Part shown: positions 25,729 through 32,955 of the stretch, in pieces
Position numbering within the stretch: position 1 is the stretch's first letter
How the letters are laid out: each line of letters opens with the position of its first letter
NCBI RefSeq assembly: GCF_000024985.1
Contig: NC_013523.1
Location: forward strand, 1,054,001-1,118,000
Reading direction: 5' to 3'
Length of the DNA: 64,000 bases
Source: Sphaerobacter thermophilus DSM 20745
GTDB taxonomy: Bacteria > Chloroflexota > Chloroflexia > Thermomicrobiales > Thermomicrobiaceae
The notes under the pieces: generated by a model
The model's database searches: none
Told to the model about the DNA's origin: nothing
The model's input: the letters and a program-made list of their open reading frames with translations, nothing else
Program-made: the position numbers and the translations under genes

Positions 25729-26622
25729 ATGACTGAATCATGGGAAGCGGACGCCCGGAGAAGCAGGGTCGAAACACCGCGTATCGTCCCGCTCAGCAGC
25801 GACGAGTCGCGCCGGCTCCGGCTTGGGTGGTCGAGCCGGTTCCAGGTGCGTGACCTCGAGGAGCACCTGCGGGAGTATCCGGGGCTGAGTCTCTGGATTC
25901 CGAGCACAGGCGAGTACGTCATCGGCGGGCCGTGGCGTCACCGGCCGGAAATCGTCGGCGTTGTGGAGCTGGCGAGCGGGGCCAACGCCGTGCCCCTTCT
26001 GGAGTCCCTGGTGCAGGTGGCGACGGAGGCCGGCAAGCGGCTGGTCTTGATGAGCGAGCATCTCGAAACGCGCCACCGTGCGTTCTACGATTCGGCCGGG
26101 TTCGAGCTGCTGGAAGAGATCCTCGTCTACGAGCTTTCGCCGGTGCGGCGCATCGAGCCCAATCTAGGGGACTTGCGGTTCGAGCGGGTTCTGCCGGAGG
26201 ATCGTGCGCGGCGGGACGAGTTGCTGGAGCTTGACCACGCCGCGTTCCCCTGGCTCTGGTGGAACAGCGAGGGTGAGTTCGAGAACTATCTGCACTCAGG
26301 AGGGGTAGAGATCTACCTGGGTCGGGATTCCAGTGGCGCCGTCGTCAGCTATGTCGGCGTGACGCGGTTTCGCGGCGGGAACTGGGGTCATCTGGATCGG
26401 ATCGCCGTGGCGCCGGACCGGCAGGGACAGGGATACGGGTGGCGCTCACTCGACTTTGCCGTCGCGGTGCTGGCAGGGAAGGGCGCGCGTCGGATCGGGC
26501 TGAGCACCCAGGCGCGCAACGCCGTGAGCCGGCGACTCTACGAGCGCTACGGATTTCGCCGGACAATGAGTCATGACTACCGCCTATGGGGGCGGTGGAT
26601 TGGCCCACGCGGTGAGATGTGA
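25729..26622 (+). CDS. Protein with two GNAT acetyltransferase domains
   Basis: 297 residues in two halves. The C-terminal half is a good GNAT domain: HLDRIAVAPDRQGQGYGWRSLDFAV holds the acetyl-CoA loop (Q/RxxGxG/A) and NAVSRRLYERYGFRRT the last strand. The N-terminal half (LVLMSEHLETRHRAFYDSAGFELLEE) looks like a degenerate GNAT lacking the CoA loop. The acceptor is unknown. ATG 25729; the next gene, aroC, follows after 27 bases. Confidence 0.75.
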   Translation: MTESWEADARRSRVETPRIVPLSSDESRRLRLGWSSRFQVRDLEEHLREYPGLSLWIPSTGEYVIGGPWRHRPEIVGVVELASGANAVPLLESLVQVATEAGKRLVLMSEHLETRHRAFYDSAGFELLEEILVYELSPVRRIEPNLGDLRFERVLPEDRARRDELLELDHAAFPWLWWNSEGEFENYLHSGGVEIYLGRDSSGAVVSYVGVTRFRGGNWGHLDRIAVAPDRQGQGYGWRSLDFAVAVLAGKGARRIGLSTQARNAVSRRLYERYGFRRTMSHDYRLWGRWIGPRGEM

Positions 26623-26649
26623 CGGCACCGGTGAGGGGGAGAGGGCAGG

Positions 26650-27714
26650 ATGGCGAGCACGTATGGCCGCATGTTCCGGGTCACCACCTGGGGTGAGTCG
26701 CACGGACCGGCGCTCGGCGCGGTGATCGACGGGTGCCCGGCGGGGTTGGAGATTAGCGAGGAGCTGATCCAGCGCGATCTGGATCGCCGCCGGGTCGGGC
26801 AGAGCAAGGTGACCTCGCCTCGGCAGGAAAAGGATCGGGTGCAGATCCTCTCCGGCGTCTTCGAGGGGCGCACGACCGGGGCGCCGATCTCGCTCATCAC
26901 CTACAACGCCGACGCGGACTCGAGCAAGTACGACGCGATCCGGGACCTCTTCCGTCCGGGGCACGCCGACTACACCTACTGGGCAAAGTACGGCCACCGC
27001 GACCACCGCGGCGGTGGGCGCTCGAGCGCGCGGGAAACGTGGGGCCGCGTGGCGGCCGGTGCTGTCGCGCGGGCCCTCCTGCGCACCATCGGGGTCGAGG
27101 TGTACGGCTTCGTGCGGCAACTGCACACGATCCAGATGGAGACCTTCGACCGGGACGAAATCGACCGAAACCCGGTACGTTGCCCCGACCCGGTCGCCGC
27201 GGAGAAGATGGTGCAGGCCATCCTCGAGGCCAAGGAGGCGAAAGACAGTCTCGGCGGACTGGTGGAGGTGCGTGCGGACAACGTGCCGCCCGGGCTGGGT
27301 GAGCCCACGGCTGACAAACTCGACGCGCTGCTCGGGCAGGCGATGTTCAGTATCCCGGCGGTCAAGGGCGTCGAGATCGGCGAGGGGTTCGGTGCCTTCC
27401 TCCTGACCGGTAAGCAGCACAACGACGAGTTCTACATGGAGAACGGTCGGGTACGCACCTACTCGAACCACGCGGGCGGCATGCTCGGCGGGATCTCCAA
27501 CGGTGAGCAGATCGTCGTTCGCCTCGCCGTGAAGCCGACCTCCTCCGTCTCCCAGCCGCAGCGCACGGTCGACATCCACGGGAACGAGCGCGAGATCCTC
27601 GTCGAGGGGCGCCACGATCCGTCGATCTGCCCGCGCGTCGTGCCGGTGGCCGAGGCGATGATGTGCCTAGTCCTGGCCGATCTGTACCTGTGGAACCGAA
27701 TGGCGCGGGTGTGA
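26650..27714 (+). CDS. aroC: Chorismate synthase
   Basis: Catalyses the last step of the shikimate pathway, 5-enolpyruvylshikimate 3-phosphate to chorismate, using reduced FMN. The 354 residues show all signatures: [18 protein letters not shown] at the N-terminus, [25 protein letters not shown] and [12 protein letters not shown]. Start ATG 26650 after GAGGGGGAGAGGGCAGG. The pathway enzyme AroA is encoded just beyond a repeat element on the other strand, so the two genes converge. Confidence 0.96.
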   Translation: MASTYGRMFRVTTWGESHGPALGAVIDGCPAGLEISEELIQRDLDRRRVGQSKVTSPRQEKDRVQILSGVFEGRTTGAPISLITYNADADSSKYDAIRDLFRPGHADYTYWAKYGHRDHRGGGRSSARETWGRVAAGAVARALLRTIGVEVYGFVRQLHTIQMETFDRDEIDRNPVRCPDPVAAEKMVQAILEAKEAKDSLGGLVEVRADNVPPGLGEPTADKLDALLGQAMFSIPAVKGVEIGEGFGAFLLTGKQHNDEFYMENGRVRTYSNHAGGMLGGISNGEQIVVRLAVKPTSSVSQPQRTVDIHGNEREILVEGRHDPSICPRVVPVAEAMMCLVLADLYLWNRMARV

Positions 27715-27880
27715 TGCGTCACGCGTGATGCGTCATGCGTCATCCGTATTGCGTAGTGCGCACTGCGTAGTACGTGTTGCGTGTTCCGTGCTCCGTCCCA
27801 CCCCCCTGTCCCCTGGTGGGCTCCGTTCGAGAGGGGTCGGGGGTGAGGGGGACGGATGACGCATGACGCATCACGTATGA
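27715..27880. repeat. Palindromic repeat element, copy 1
   Basis: A 23-base perfect inverted repeat (27725-27747 and 27852-27874, based on tandem TGACGCATGACGCATCA-like units) encloses GCGTA/GTGTTGCGT-type short tandem units and a segment CCCCTGGTGGG...GAGAGGGGTCGGGGGTGAGGGGGACGG. The same mosaic recurs at 40661-40795. It has no open frame; it resembles a MITE or REP-like element between convergent genes. Confidence 0.75.
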
Positions 27881-27884
27881 CTGA

Positions 27885-29192
27885 CTACCTCACTCCGGCC
27901 GTGGCAGCGGCGAGCGTATCCCAGAATTCGGGGAACGTCTTGGCGACGCACCCGGGGTCGGCGATGCGGATGCCGGGGGTGGCGCAGCCCAGGATGGCGA
28001 AGCTCATGGCCATGCGGTGGTCGTCGTACGTCTCTACGCGACCCGGCCGGACGGGGCTGGGGTAGACCACGAGGCCGTCCGGCATCTCCTCGACACGAAC
28101 TCCCAGGCGGCGCAGCTCGGTAACGACGGCGGAAATCCGGTCGGTCTCCTTGGCGCGGATGTGCGCCACGTTGCGGATGGCGACCGGCCCCGACGCGAGC
28201 GGCGCGATGGCGGCGAGCGTCTGGGCCGTGTCCGAGATGGCGTTCATGTCCACGTCAATGCCTGCGAGGCGCTCCGGGCCGCGCACCTCAGTGGCGTCGG
28301 CGGTCATCTCGACGGTGCAGCCCATCCGCTCCAGGACCTCGACAAAGCGCAGGTCACCCTGCAGTGACCGGCTCCCGAGGCCGGGCACGCGCACGCGTCC
28401 TCCCGTGACGGCCGCGAGGGCGAAGAAGTAGGAGGCCGCAGAAGCGTCCGGTTCGACCTGATACTCGGTGGCCCGGTAGCGCTGTTCACCAGGCACGACG
28501 AAGCGGCGGTAACGCTCGTTGGTCAGGGTCGCACCGAAGGCGGCCATGGTCGACGCTGTGAGGTCGACGTAGGGCTTCGATACGAGATCACCCTCAATGT
28601 CGATGGTCAGGCCGTCTGGGGTGCAGGGGCCGACCATGAGGAGCGCGCTGAGGAACTGACTGCTCTCGCGGCCGTCGAGCCGTGTGTGGCCGCCGCGCAG
28701 GCCGTTCGCGCGGATACGGACCGGCGGGCAGCCGGTGCCGTGGATCGAAACGGCGTCGACGCCGAGTTGCTGGAGCGCGTTGAGGAGCGGCTGGATGGGG
28801 CGCTGGCGCATCCGTTCGACGCCGTCGAGGACGTACTCGCCGCGGCCCAGCGCAAGGAGCGCGGTCAGGAAGCGGGCGGTCGTCCCCGAGTTGCCGATAA
28901 CGAGCGACGCCGACCGCGCGGGGATCGAGCCTCCAGCGCCGGCAACCGTGAAGGTTCGGTCCTCCCTAGAAGCGGTGACGTGGATCCCGAGCGCGTTGAG
29001 CGCTGCGGCCATGTAATGCGTGTCGTTGCTGAAGAGCGCGCCGCGGATGACCGAGGTGCCGTCCGCAAGGGCGGCGATCGGGAGCGCGCGGTTGGTGTCG
29101 CTCTTCGACCCAGGCACCGCGACCTCCACATCGACCGGTGCGCGGACCGGCTGGATCTCGATCTCGTCGGGGTACCGGGGCGACTGCGCCAC
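27885..29192 (-). CDS. aroA: 3-phosphoshikimate 1-carboxyvinyltransferase (EPSP synthase)
   Basis: Transfers enolpyruvate from PEP to shikimate 3-phosphate. Motifs in order: PGSKSDTNRALPIAALADG, IGNSGTTARFL, DGVERMRQRPIQPL, RESSQFLSALLM, EPDASAASYF, MNAISDTAQTLA, RAKETDR, DDHRMAMSFA, CVAKTFPEFWD. About 435 residues from GTG 29192; the frame upstream of it runs through the epimerase gene in another frame and is not part of the protein. It begins 14 bases after the end of the RfbC-like gene, so they share a transcript. Confidence 0.94.
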   Translation of the reverse strand: MAQSPRYPDEIEIQPVRAPVDVEVAVPGSKSDTNRALPIAALADGTSVIRGALFSNDTHYMAAALNALGIHVTASREDRTFTVAGAGGSIPARSASLVIGNSGTTARFLTALLALGRGEYVLDGVERMRQRPIQPLLNALQQLGVDAVSIHGTGCPPVRIRANGLRGGHTRLDGRESSQFLSALLMVGPCTPDGLTIDIEGDLVSKPYVDLTASTMAAFGATLTNERYRRFVVPGEQRYRATEYQVEPDASAASYFFALAAVTGGRVRVPGLGSRSLQGDLRFVEVLERMGCTVEMTADATEVRGPERLAGIDVDMNAISDTAQTLAAIAPLASGPVAIRNVAHIRAKETDRISAVVTELRRLGVRVEEMPDGLVVYPSPVRPGRVETYDDHRMAMSFAILGCATPGIRIADPGCVAKTFPEFWDTLAAATAGVR

Positions 29193-29206
29193 GCTCGCGG
29201 TCCGAT

Positions 29207-29662
29207 CTACTTGAACTGGATATCCCAGTTGTACGGGATGTCGGGCGAGTTCCAGGGAATCCGGTATTCGTCCGGGTCGTCCGGGTTGTACGGCTCGGTC
29301 GGGAAGTTGAGCAGGTAGCACGGCTCGTGGCCGATGTTCTTGAAGCCGTGGAGCACCCCGGCCGGGATCTTCACGACGATGCGGTTGTCGTCGCCGATGA
29401 AGAACTCGTTCAACTCGCCGTAGGTGGGCGAGTCCTCACGGATGTCGTAGAGCGGGACCTTGATCATCCCCTTGACGCAGGTGAAGTAGTCGGTCTGCTT
29501 CTTGTGGTAGTGCCAACCGCGGATCACGCCCGGGTAGCTCACCGAGACATAGCACTGGCCGAACTGCTCGAAGAACGGGTCGTCGCGGCGGATCAACTCG
29601 GTCAACGCCCCGCGCTCGTCTACATGCGTGATGAGCCGCTTGACCTCGACGCCGTGGATCAC
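29207..29662 (-). CDS. RfbC-family dTDP-4-dehydrorhamnose 3,5-epimerase-like protein
   Basis: 151 residues of the RmlC cupin family. DERGALTELIRRDDP, YVSVSYPGVIRGWHYHKKQTDYF and IPAGVLHGFKNIG match family core motifs, with the histidine of RGWHYH at the catalytic position. The protein is shorter than classic RmlC (about 180), so it could epimerise another keto-sugar nucleotide. Start ATG 29662. First gene of a pair with aroA, from a TGCTATAAT promoter. Confidence 0.82.
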   Translation of the reverse strand: MIHGVEVKRLITHVDERGALTELIRRDDPFFEQFGQCYVSVSYPGVIRGWHYHKKQTDYFTCVKGMIKVPLYDIREDSPTYGELNEFFIGDDNRIVVKIPAGVLHGFKNIGHEPCYLLNFPTEPYNPDDPDEYRIPWNSPDIPYNWDIQFK

Positions 29663-29737
29663 GCCCGGTCCTCCCTCTCCTCAGGTATCGCAATCGATGC
29701 CGCGCGGGGATTGCCCGCAGGGCTGCGCGGCGGGCCG

Positions 29738-29746
29738 ATTATAGCA
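29738..29746 (-). promoter_or_regulatory. Extended -10 promoter of the rfbC-like/aroA unit
   Basis: TGCTATAAT on the minus strand just after the methyltransferase stop; predicted leader about 70 bases. No convincing -35. Confidence 0.55.
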
Positions 29747-29756
29747 AAGGGGCGTC

Positions 29757-30524
29757 TCACGCCCGGCGGTGGGCGACGAAGAGCATGATCGCGGAGTCGT
29801 CTTCGAGCGGGTCGAGTTCGTACGAGCCGTAGACCCCTTCCAGCACGAAGCCGGCCTGATCGAGCAGTCCCTCCATCTCGAAGCGGTGGATGTAGCGCAT
29901 GGTGTAGCTGGTGACGGTACGGCGGACCGAACCGCCGGGCTCGGTGTGGTCGTAGTAGAGCGTCGTCTCGATCCGCTGCTCGGCGGGGTAGACGCGGCGC
30001 ATGCTGAACCGGTCGACCCGCCCGCCGGTGGGCAGAGGCCACTGGCCGTCCACCCGCAGGGCCTCGTCCATGGCGTGGAGTACGGCCGGTGTGGGGTGAA
30101 AGATGTCGAGGATCATGATGCCGTCCGGGTGGAGCACCCGGCGCACCTCCGTGAGCGCGGTCAGCTGCCGCTCGCGGGTCTCGAGGTGGAGGAATGAGTT
30201 GATCGCGGCGAAGACCATGCGGAAATGGGCGTCCGGGTAGGCGCTGAGGTCGGTCATGTCGCCGGTGCGCAGCTCGACGTCGGAGACTCCGGCATCCTCC
30301 AGTCGCGCCTGGGCCCGGGCGATCATCGCCGGGGAACTGTCGATGCCGTGGACCTGGAGTCCCGCCCTGGCGAGCGGGAGGAGGAGGCGACCGGTGCCGC
30401 AGCCGAGTTCGAGCACGGGGGATCCGACGTAGTCCGCGTAGCCCAGATAGAGGTCCACATCGGCGTCGAACTCGCCGAACTCCAGGTCGTAGAAGGGTGC
30501 GATAGCCGCGTACGCGTCGTCCAT
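29757..30524 (-). CDS. Class I SAM-dependent methyltransferase
   Basis: 255 residues with the Rossmann motif VLELGCGTGRLLLPLA, acidic strand IDSSPAMIARAQ, TGDMTDLSA and VRRVLHPDGIMILDIFHPTP. The substrate is unknown; the AYAAIAPFYDLEFGEFDAD start resembles small-molecule methyltransferases. ATG 30524 is chosen: a TACAAT -10 ends only 7 bases upstream (30537-30532), which puts the transcription start at or next to the ATG, i.e. a leaderless message. The upstream frame beyond that has no coding look. Confidence 0.82.
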   Translation of the reverse strand: MDDAYAAIAPFYDLEFGEFDADVDLYLGYADYVGSPVLELGCGTGRLLLPLARAGLQVHGIDSSPAMIARAQARLEDAGVSDVELRTGDMTDLSAYPDAHFRMVFAAINSFLHLETRERQLTALTEVRRVLHPDGIMILDIFHPTPAVLHAMDEALRVDGQWPLPTGGRVDRFSMRRVYPAEQRIETTLYYDHTEPGGSVRRTVTSYTMRYIHRFEMEGLLDQAGFVLEGVYGSYELDPLEDDSAIMLFVAHRRA

Positions 30525-30531
30525 GCTGGAG

Positions 30532-30561
30532 ATTGTACGGAGCGGCCGTATGGGGCGGCAA
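30532..30561 (-). promoter_or_regulatory. Promoter of the methyltransferase gene (leaderless)
   Basis: TTGCCG (30561-30556), 18 bases, TACAAT (30537-30532) on the minus strand; start predicted at about 30525. Confidence 0.5.
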
Positions 30562-30598
30562 ATAGGCGTCAAACCTGGGAGAATGGGCGCCGCGATGG

Positions 30599-30604
30599 TA
30601 GACT
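30599..30604 (+). promoter_or_regulatory. Possible -10 of smpB
   Basis: TAGACT eight bases before ATG 30613, without a good -35. If real, the smpB message is leaderless or nearly so, matching the weak ribosome site there. Confidence 0.3.
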
Positions 30605-30612
30605 GAGACGCT

Positions 30613-31095
30613 ATGGCGAAGGTGAAGGCGCCGGCGGCGAGTGGGGGCGAGAAGGTCGTCACCACGAACCGGAAGGCGTTTCACGACTACCACATCGAAG
30701 AGGAGCTCGAGGCGGGCATCGCTCTGACCGGCACGGAGATCAAGTCGATCCGAGCCGGGCGGGTGAACCTGCGCGACGCCTACGCGCGGATCGAGAACGG
30801 CGAGCTGTGGCTGATCGGGATGCACATCTCGCCGTACGAGCATGCCGGCGGCTACTTCCAGCACGACCCGGACCGCCCGCGCAAGCTGCTGGTGCATCGC
30901 CACGAGCTGAACTACCTGCGGAACCGCGTCGAGGCGAAGGGGTACACGCTGGTGCCCTTGCGGCTGGTGTTGCGCAAGGGGCTGGCGAAGGTGGACATCG
31001 GCGTGGCCCGCGGTAAGAAGTCGTACGACAAGCGTGCGGCGCTGGCCGAGCGGGATGCGCGTCGGGAGATGGAGCGCGCGTTGCGGCAGCGTTAG
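30613..31095 (+). CDS. smpB: SsrA-binding protein SmpB
   Basis: Binds the tRNA-like part of tmRNA and delivers it to stalled ribosomes. 160 residues with the usual oligonucleotide-binding barrel: [58 protein letters not shown] is conserved along the family (quoted here by its ends NRKAF and ISPYE positions 17-72), and the C-terminal basic tail [21 protein letters not shown] inserts in the decoding site. It directly precedes ssrA, its RNA partner. Confidence 0.95.
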   Translation: MAKVKAPAASGGEKVVTTNRKAFHDYHIEEELEAGIALTGTEIKSIRAGRVNLRDAYARIENGELWLIGMHISPYEHAGGYFQHDPDRPRKLLVHRHELNYLRNRVEAKGYTLVPLRLVLRKGLAKVDIGVARGKKSYDKRAALAERDARREMERALRQR

Positions 31096-31110
31096 CCCGC
31101 GTGGTATACT
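31081..31110 (+). promoter_or_regulatory. Promoter of ssrA
   Basis: TTGCGG (31081-31086), 18 bases, TATACT (31105-31110). It overlaps the end of smpB and places the primary 5' end about 8 bases before the mature tmRNA. Confidence 0.6.
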
Positions 31111-31125
31111 TTCCCGCGCACTTAC

Positions 31126-31476
31126 GGGGATGTCTGGTTTCGACAGGGCCGTAGGCGCGAAGATTGCAAGCCGAGGTCGCCCCGGGACTCGTAAAAAGGG
31201 GCAAAGCCATAAACGGCAACGAGTCTTACGCTCTCGCCGCTTAATAACTAGCGGCGACGTCCACCCTGACCCCACCCCGGCGGGTTGGGAGTGGGCGCCA
31301 CAAGGCCGGGGTGCTGCTGGTCCGAGCGTCGGATAGGATCAGCATAAGACCATCCGACTACCGCGACGAAACCCTGTCGGTGGGGGTTCGGCGCGGGATC
31401 CAAAACACCGACTAAGCTTGTAGTAGATCTTCGGCTGAAGGTTCTGGACGGGGGTTCGATTCCCCCCATCTCCACC
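31126..31476 (+). ncRNA. ssrA: Transfer-messenger RNA (tmRNA)
   Basis: Rescues stalled ribosomes and tags the nascent protein. The 5' end GGGGATG pairs with CATCTCC near the 3' end (31467-31473), followed by ACC with the final A not encoded. GGTTTCGACAGGG at the 5' side and GGGTTCGATTCCCCCC at the 3' side are the D-like and T-arm landmarks. The tag frame reads GKAINGNESYALAA (31200-31241) and ends with two TAA codons; the first tag codon (GGC or the later GCC) is inferred by comparison. About 351 bases. Confidence 0.95.
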
Positions 31477-31481
31477 GAGTA

Positions 31482-31506
31482 AAGGCCGGGCCTAGTGCCC
31501 GGCCTT
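31482..31506 (+). terminator. Terminator of ssrA
   Basis: AAGGCCGGGC and GCCCGGCCTT form a perfect 10-bp stem with a CTAGT loop, followed by CGTCGTTT. Confidence 0.8.
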
Positions 31507-31622
31507 CGTCGTTTCCGGGCCTGAGCAACGGGAGCTTGGACATCGCCATCGCGCGCTAAGGTCGCGCAATGGGCGCTTCCCCCTGGGGCGTCGCCGCTGT
31601 CGCGTCCTCTGATGCAGAAGCA

Positions 31623-31662
31623 AGGGACCTCCCGCTGGGGCGGTGACCCGCGCGAGGTCCCT
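31623..31662 (-). terminator. Hairpin after the small CPRC protein gene
   Basis: AGGGACCTC (31623-31631) and GAGGTCCCT (31654-31662) are perfect 9-base arms. On the minus strand the stem is followed by TGCTTCTG. The rest of 31507-31734 shows no gene. Confidence 0.5.
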
Positions 31663-31734
31663 GATCTTGTCCGGGTGTGGCGTCGTCGGCGCCCGGCTCG
31701 CCGCCTCTTCGGCCGGAATGAGTGGCAGCAGGCG

Positions 31735-31950
31735 CTACTCCGCGATCTCCATGAGGTAGTCGTTTCCGTCGCGGCGGACTCGGAAGCGGCTGCCGCCGTA
31801 CTGAATGACCTCCCCGTCTTGCAGATCGGACGGAAGGTCGACGATGCGCGAGCCTGCAGGGATGCGCAGCGCCCTGGGGCGCAGGTCGCGCTTCCCTGGT
31901 TCCGTCGCTCCGAAGGCCGAGTTCTCGCCGCAGCGCGGACAGTAACCCAT
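31735..31950 (-). CDS. Small CxxC-containing protein
   Basis: 71 residues beginning MGYCPRCGENSAFG; a single CPRC knuckle at the N-terminus suggests half of a zinc ribbon, perhaps completed by dimerisation. The remainder (LRIPAGSRIVDLPSDLQDGE, then YGGSRFRVRRDG) looks like a small beta-rich domain. ATG 31950 is chosen because GAGAGGAGA lies just upstream; the frame stays open beyond it into a decayed cyclase gene, which is a coincidence of the decay. Family not recognised. Confidence 0.6.
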   Translation of the reverse strand: MGYCPRCGENSAFGATEPGKRDLRPRALRIPAGSRIVDLPSDLQDGEVIQYGGSRFRVRRDGNDYLMEIAE

Positions 31951-31989
31951 GGAATCTCCTCTCGCTCCGGTGGATGCCCTCTGGACCTG

Positions 31990-32184
31990 ATCCCTTCCCG
32001 GATAGATCGCGAAGACGTAGGTCGGGCCGCCGGAAGCTCCGGCATGCTTGGGCGCGCCGACCACGATGGTCACGCCCTTCGGCGGGATTGTACCGAGCTT
32101 GGCCAGGTTCTCAACGCCGTACTTGCCGGCGCCGAGCACGGTGACGTGGGCGGCGAAGTCGGTGCGGGGCAAGTATCGCCGGGA
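31990..32184 (-). pseudogene. Relic of a cyclase-family gene (C-terminus only)
   Basis: The translated minus strand contains YLPRTDFAAHVTVLGAGKYG, VENLAKLGTIPPKG and VVGAPKHAGASGGP, which match the end of cyclase/formamidase proteins (compare VENL and SGGP elements of the family). The metal-binding HxGTHxD region and the whole N-terminal half are missing and the natural stop is lost: the frame runs on into the downstream small gene. Confidence 0.55.
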
Positions 32185-32232
32185 TTGACGAAGCGAGATA
32201 GTTCCCTGGTGGGAAATGAGCGTGCCGACGAA

Positions 32233-32266
32233 CACAGGGCGCGGCCGGGAGGAACCGCGCCCTGTG
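32233..32266. terminator. Strong hairpin after the EVE-domain gene
   Basis: CACAGGGCGCGG and CCGCGCCCTGTG form a perfect 12-bp stem with a 10-base loop. On the plus strand it is followed by GTCTTTTGC; on the minus strand it lies 22 bases after the stop of the EVE gene. Confidence 0.65.
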
Positions 32267-32288
32267 GTCTTTTGCACCTCGGGATTTC

Positions 32289-32765
32289 TCAGTCCGCCGC
32301 GGCGGCAGTGGCGGCGGCCTCAGCCAGCGCAGCGCGGACGAGGTCGTAGTCGTGCTGGTTTATCTTGTGCACGTTGCCCTGGAAAGCGAGCGTCCAGTTC
32401 TCGGCCGGCCACTTCTGGACGTGCTCCATGCCGCGGGCAATCTCCTCTGCCGGAAGATACTGGCCCTCGGGGAGGACGATGTCCGGCTCGATCTTCACGC
32501 GATAGGGGTAGTCCTCGTCCTTCTTCTTCGGGTTGCTGCTCTTCCAGATGATCGTGTGATCTTCGAAGTACTCCGAGGTCACGGTGGCGATCGCGGCGAA
32601 CGCCTTGACGCCGGTGACGTAGTAGATGAACTTGTCGCCCGGGCGCATCTGCTCGGCCTTCTTACGGTGGCGGCTCTTAATTCCCTGGATAGTGAACCCG
32701 TGCGCCCGCGTAGTTTCGAAGTTCTCCGGGGACCCGACGATGATCCAGTAGTTCGGTTCGGCCAT
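32289..32765 (-). CDS. EVE domain-containing protein
   Basis: 158 residues that fit the EVE fold of the PUA superfamily, which recognises modified bases in DNA or RNA. Features seen: NYWIIVGSPENFETTRAHGF, KKAEQMRPGDKFIYYVTGVKAFAAIATVTSEYFED split over the first 75 residues (ends KKAEQ and YFED), and PEGQYLPAEEI. Upstream is a TGGCATAAT-like -10 (minus strand, 32808-32800). No restriction or modification gene is adjacent, so its base-reading role here is open. Confidence 0.8.
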   Translation of the reverse strand: MAEPNYWIIVGSPENFETTRAHGFTIQGIKSRHRKKAEQMRPGDKFIYYVTGVKAFAAIATVTSEYFEDHTIIWKSSNPKKKDEDYPYRVKIEPDIVLPEGQYLPAEEIARGMEHVQKWPAENWTLAFQGNVHKINQHDYDLVRAALAEAAATAAAAD

Positions 32766-32889
32766 GGCGTATCTCTCCTCTCGCTGCGTCCTTCACCGGA
32801 TTATGCCACAGCTCTCCCTGAATGACCGCGTACGAATGCGGTAAGCCGAGATGGCTGCCAGCGAAGGCAGAGTCGCTCCGCTACCGTGG

Positions 32890-32935
32890 TTGCGGTACCC
32901 TCAGCGGTCCGGCATACTGACACTAGCGAGTGTCA
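32890..32935 (+). promoter_or_regulatory. glcDEF promoter with overlapping operator-like palindrome
   Basis: TTGCGG (32890-32895), 17 bases, CATACT (32913-32918). Directly over the -10 end and the start site lies the perfect palindrome TGACACT-AGCG-AGTGTCA (32918-32935). A bound repressor there would block transcription; GntR- or LacI-type control by glycolate or a related acid is a reasonable guess. Confidence 0.55.
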
Positions 32936-32955
32936 TCACCAGAGGAGTGTGGGCT

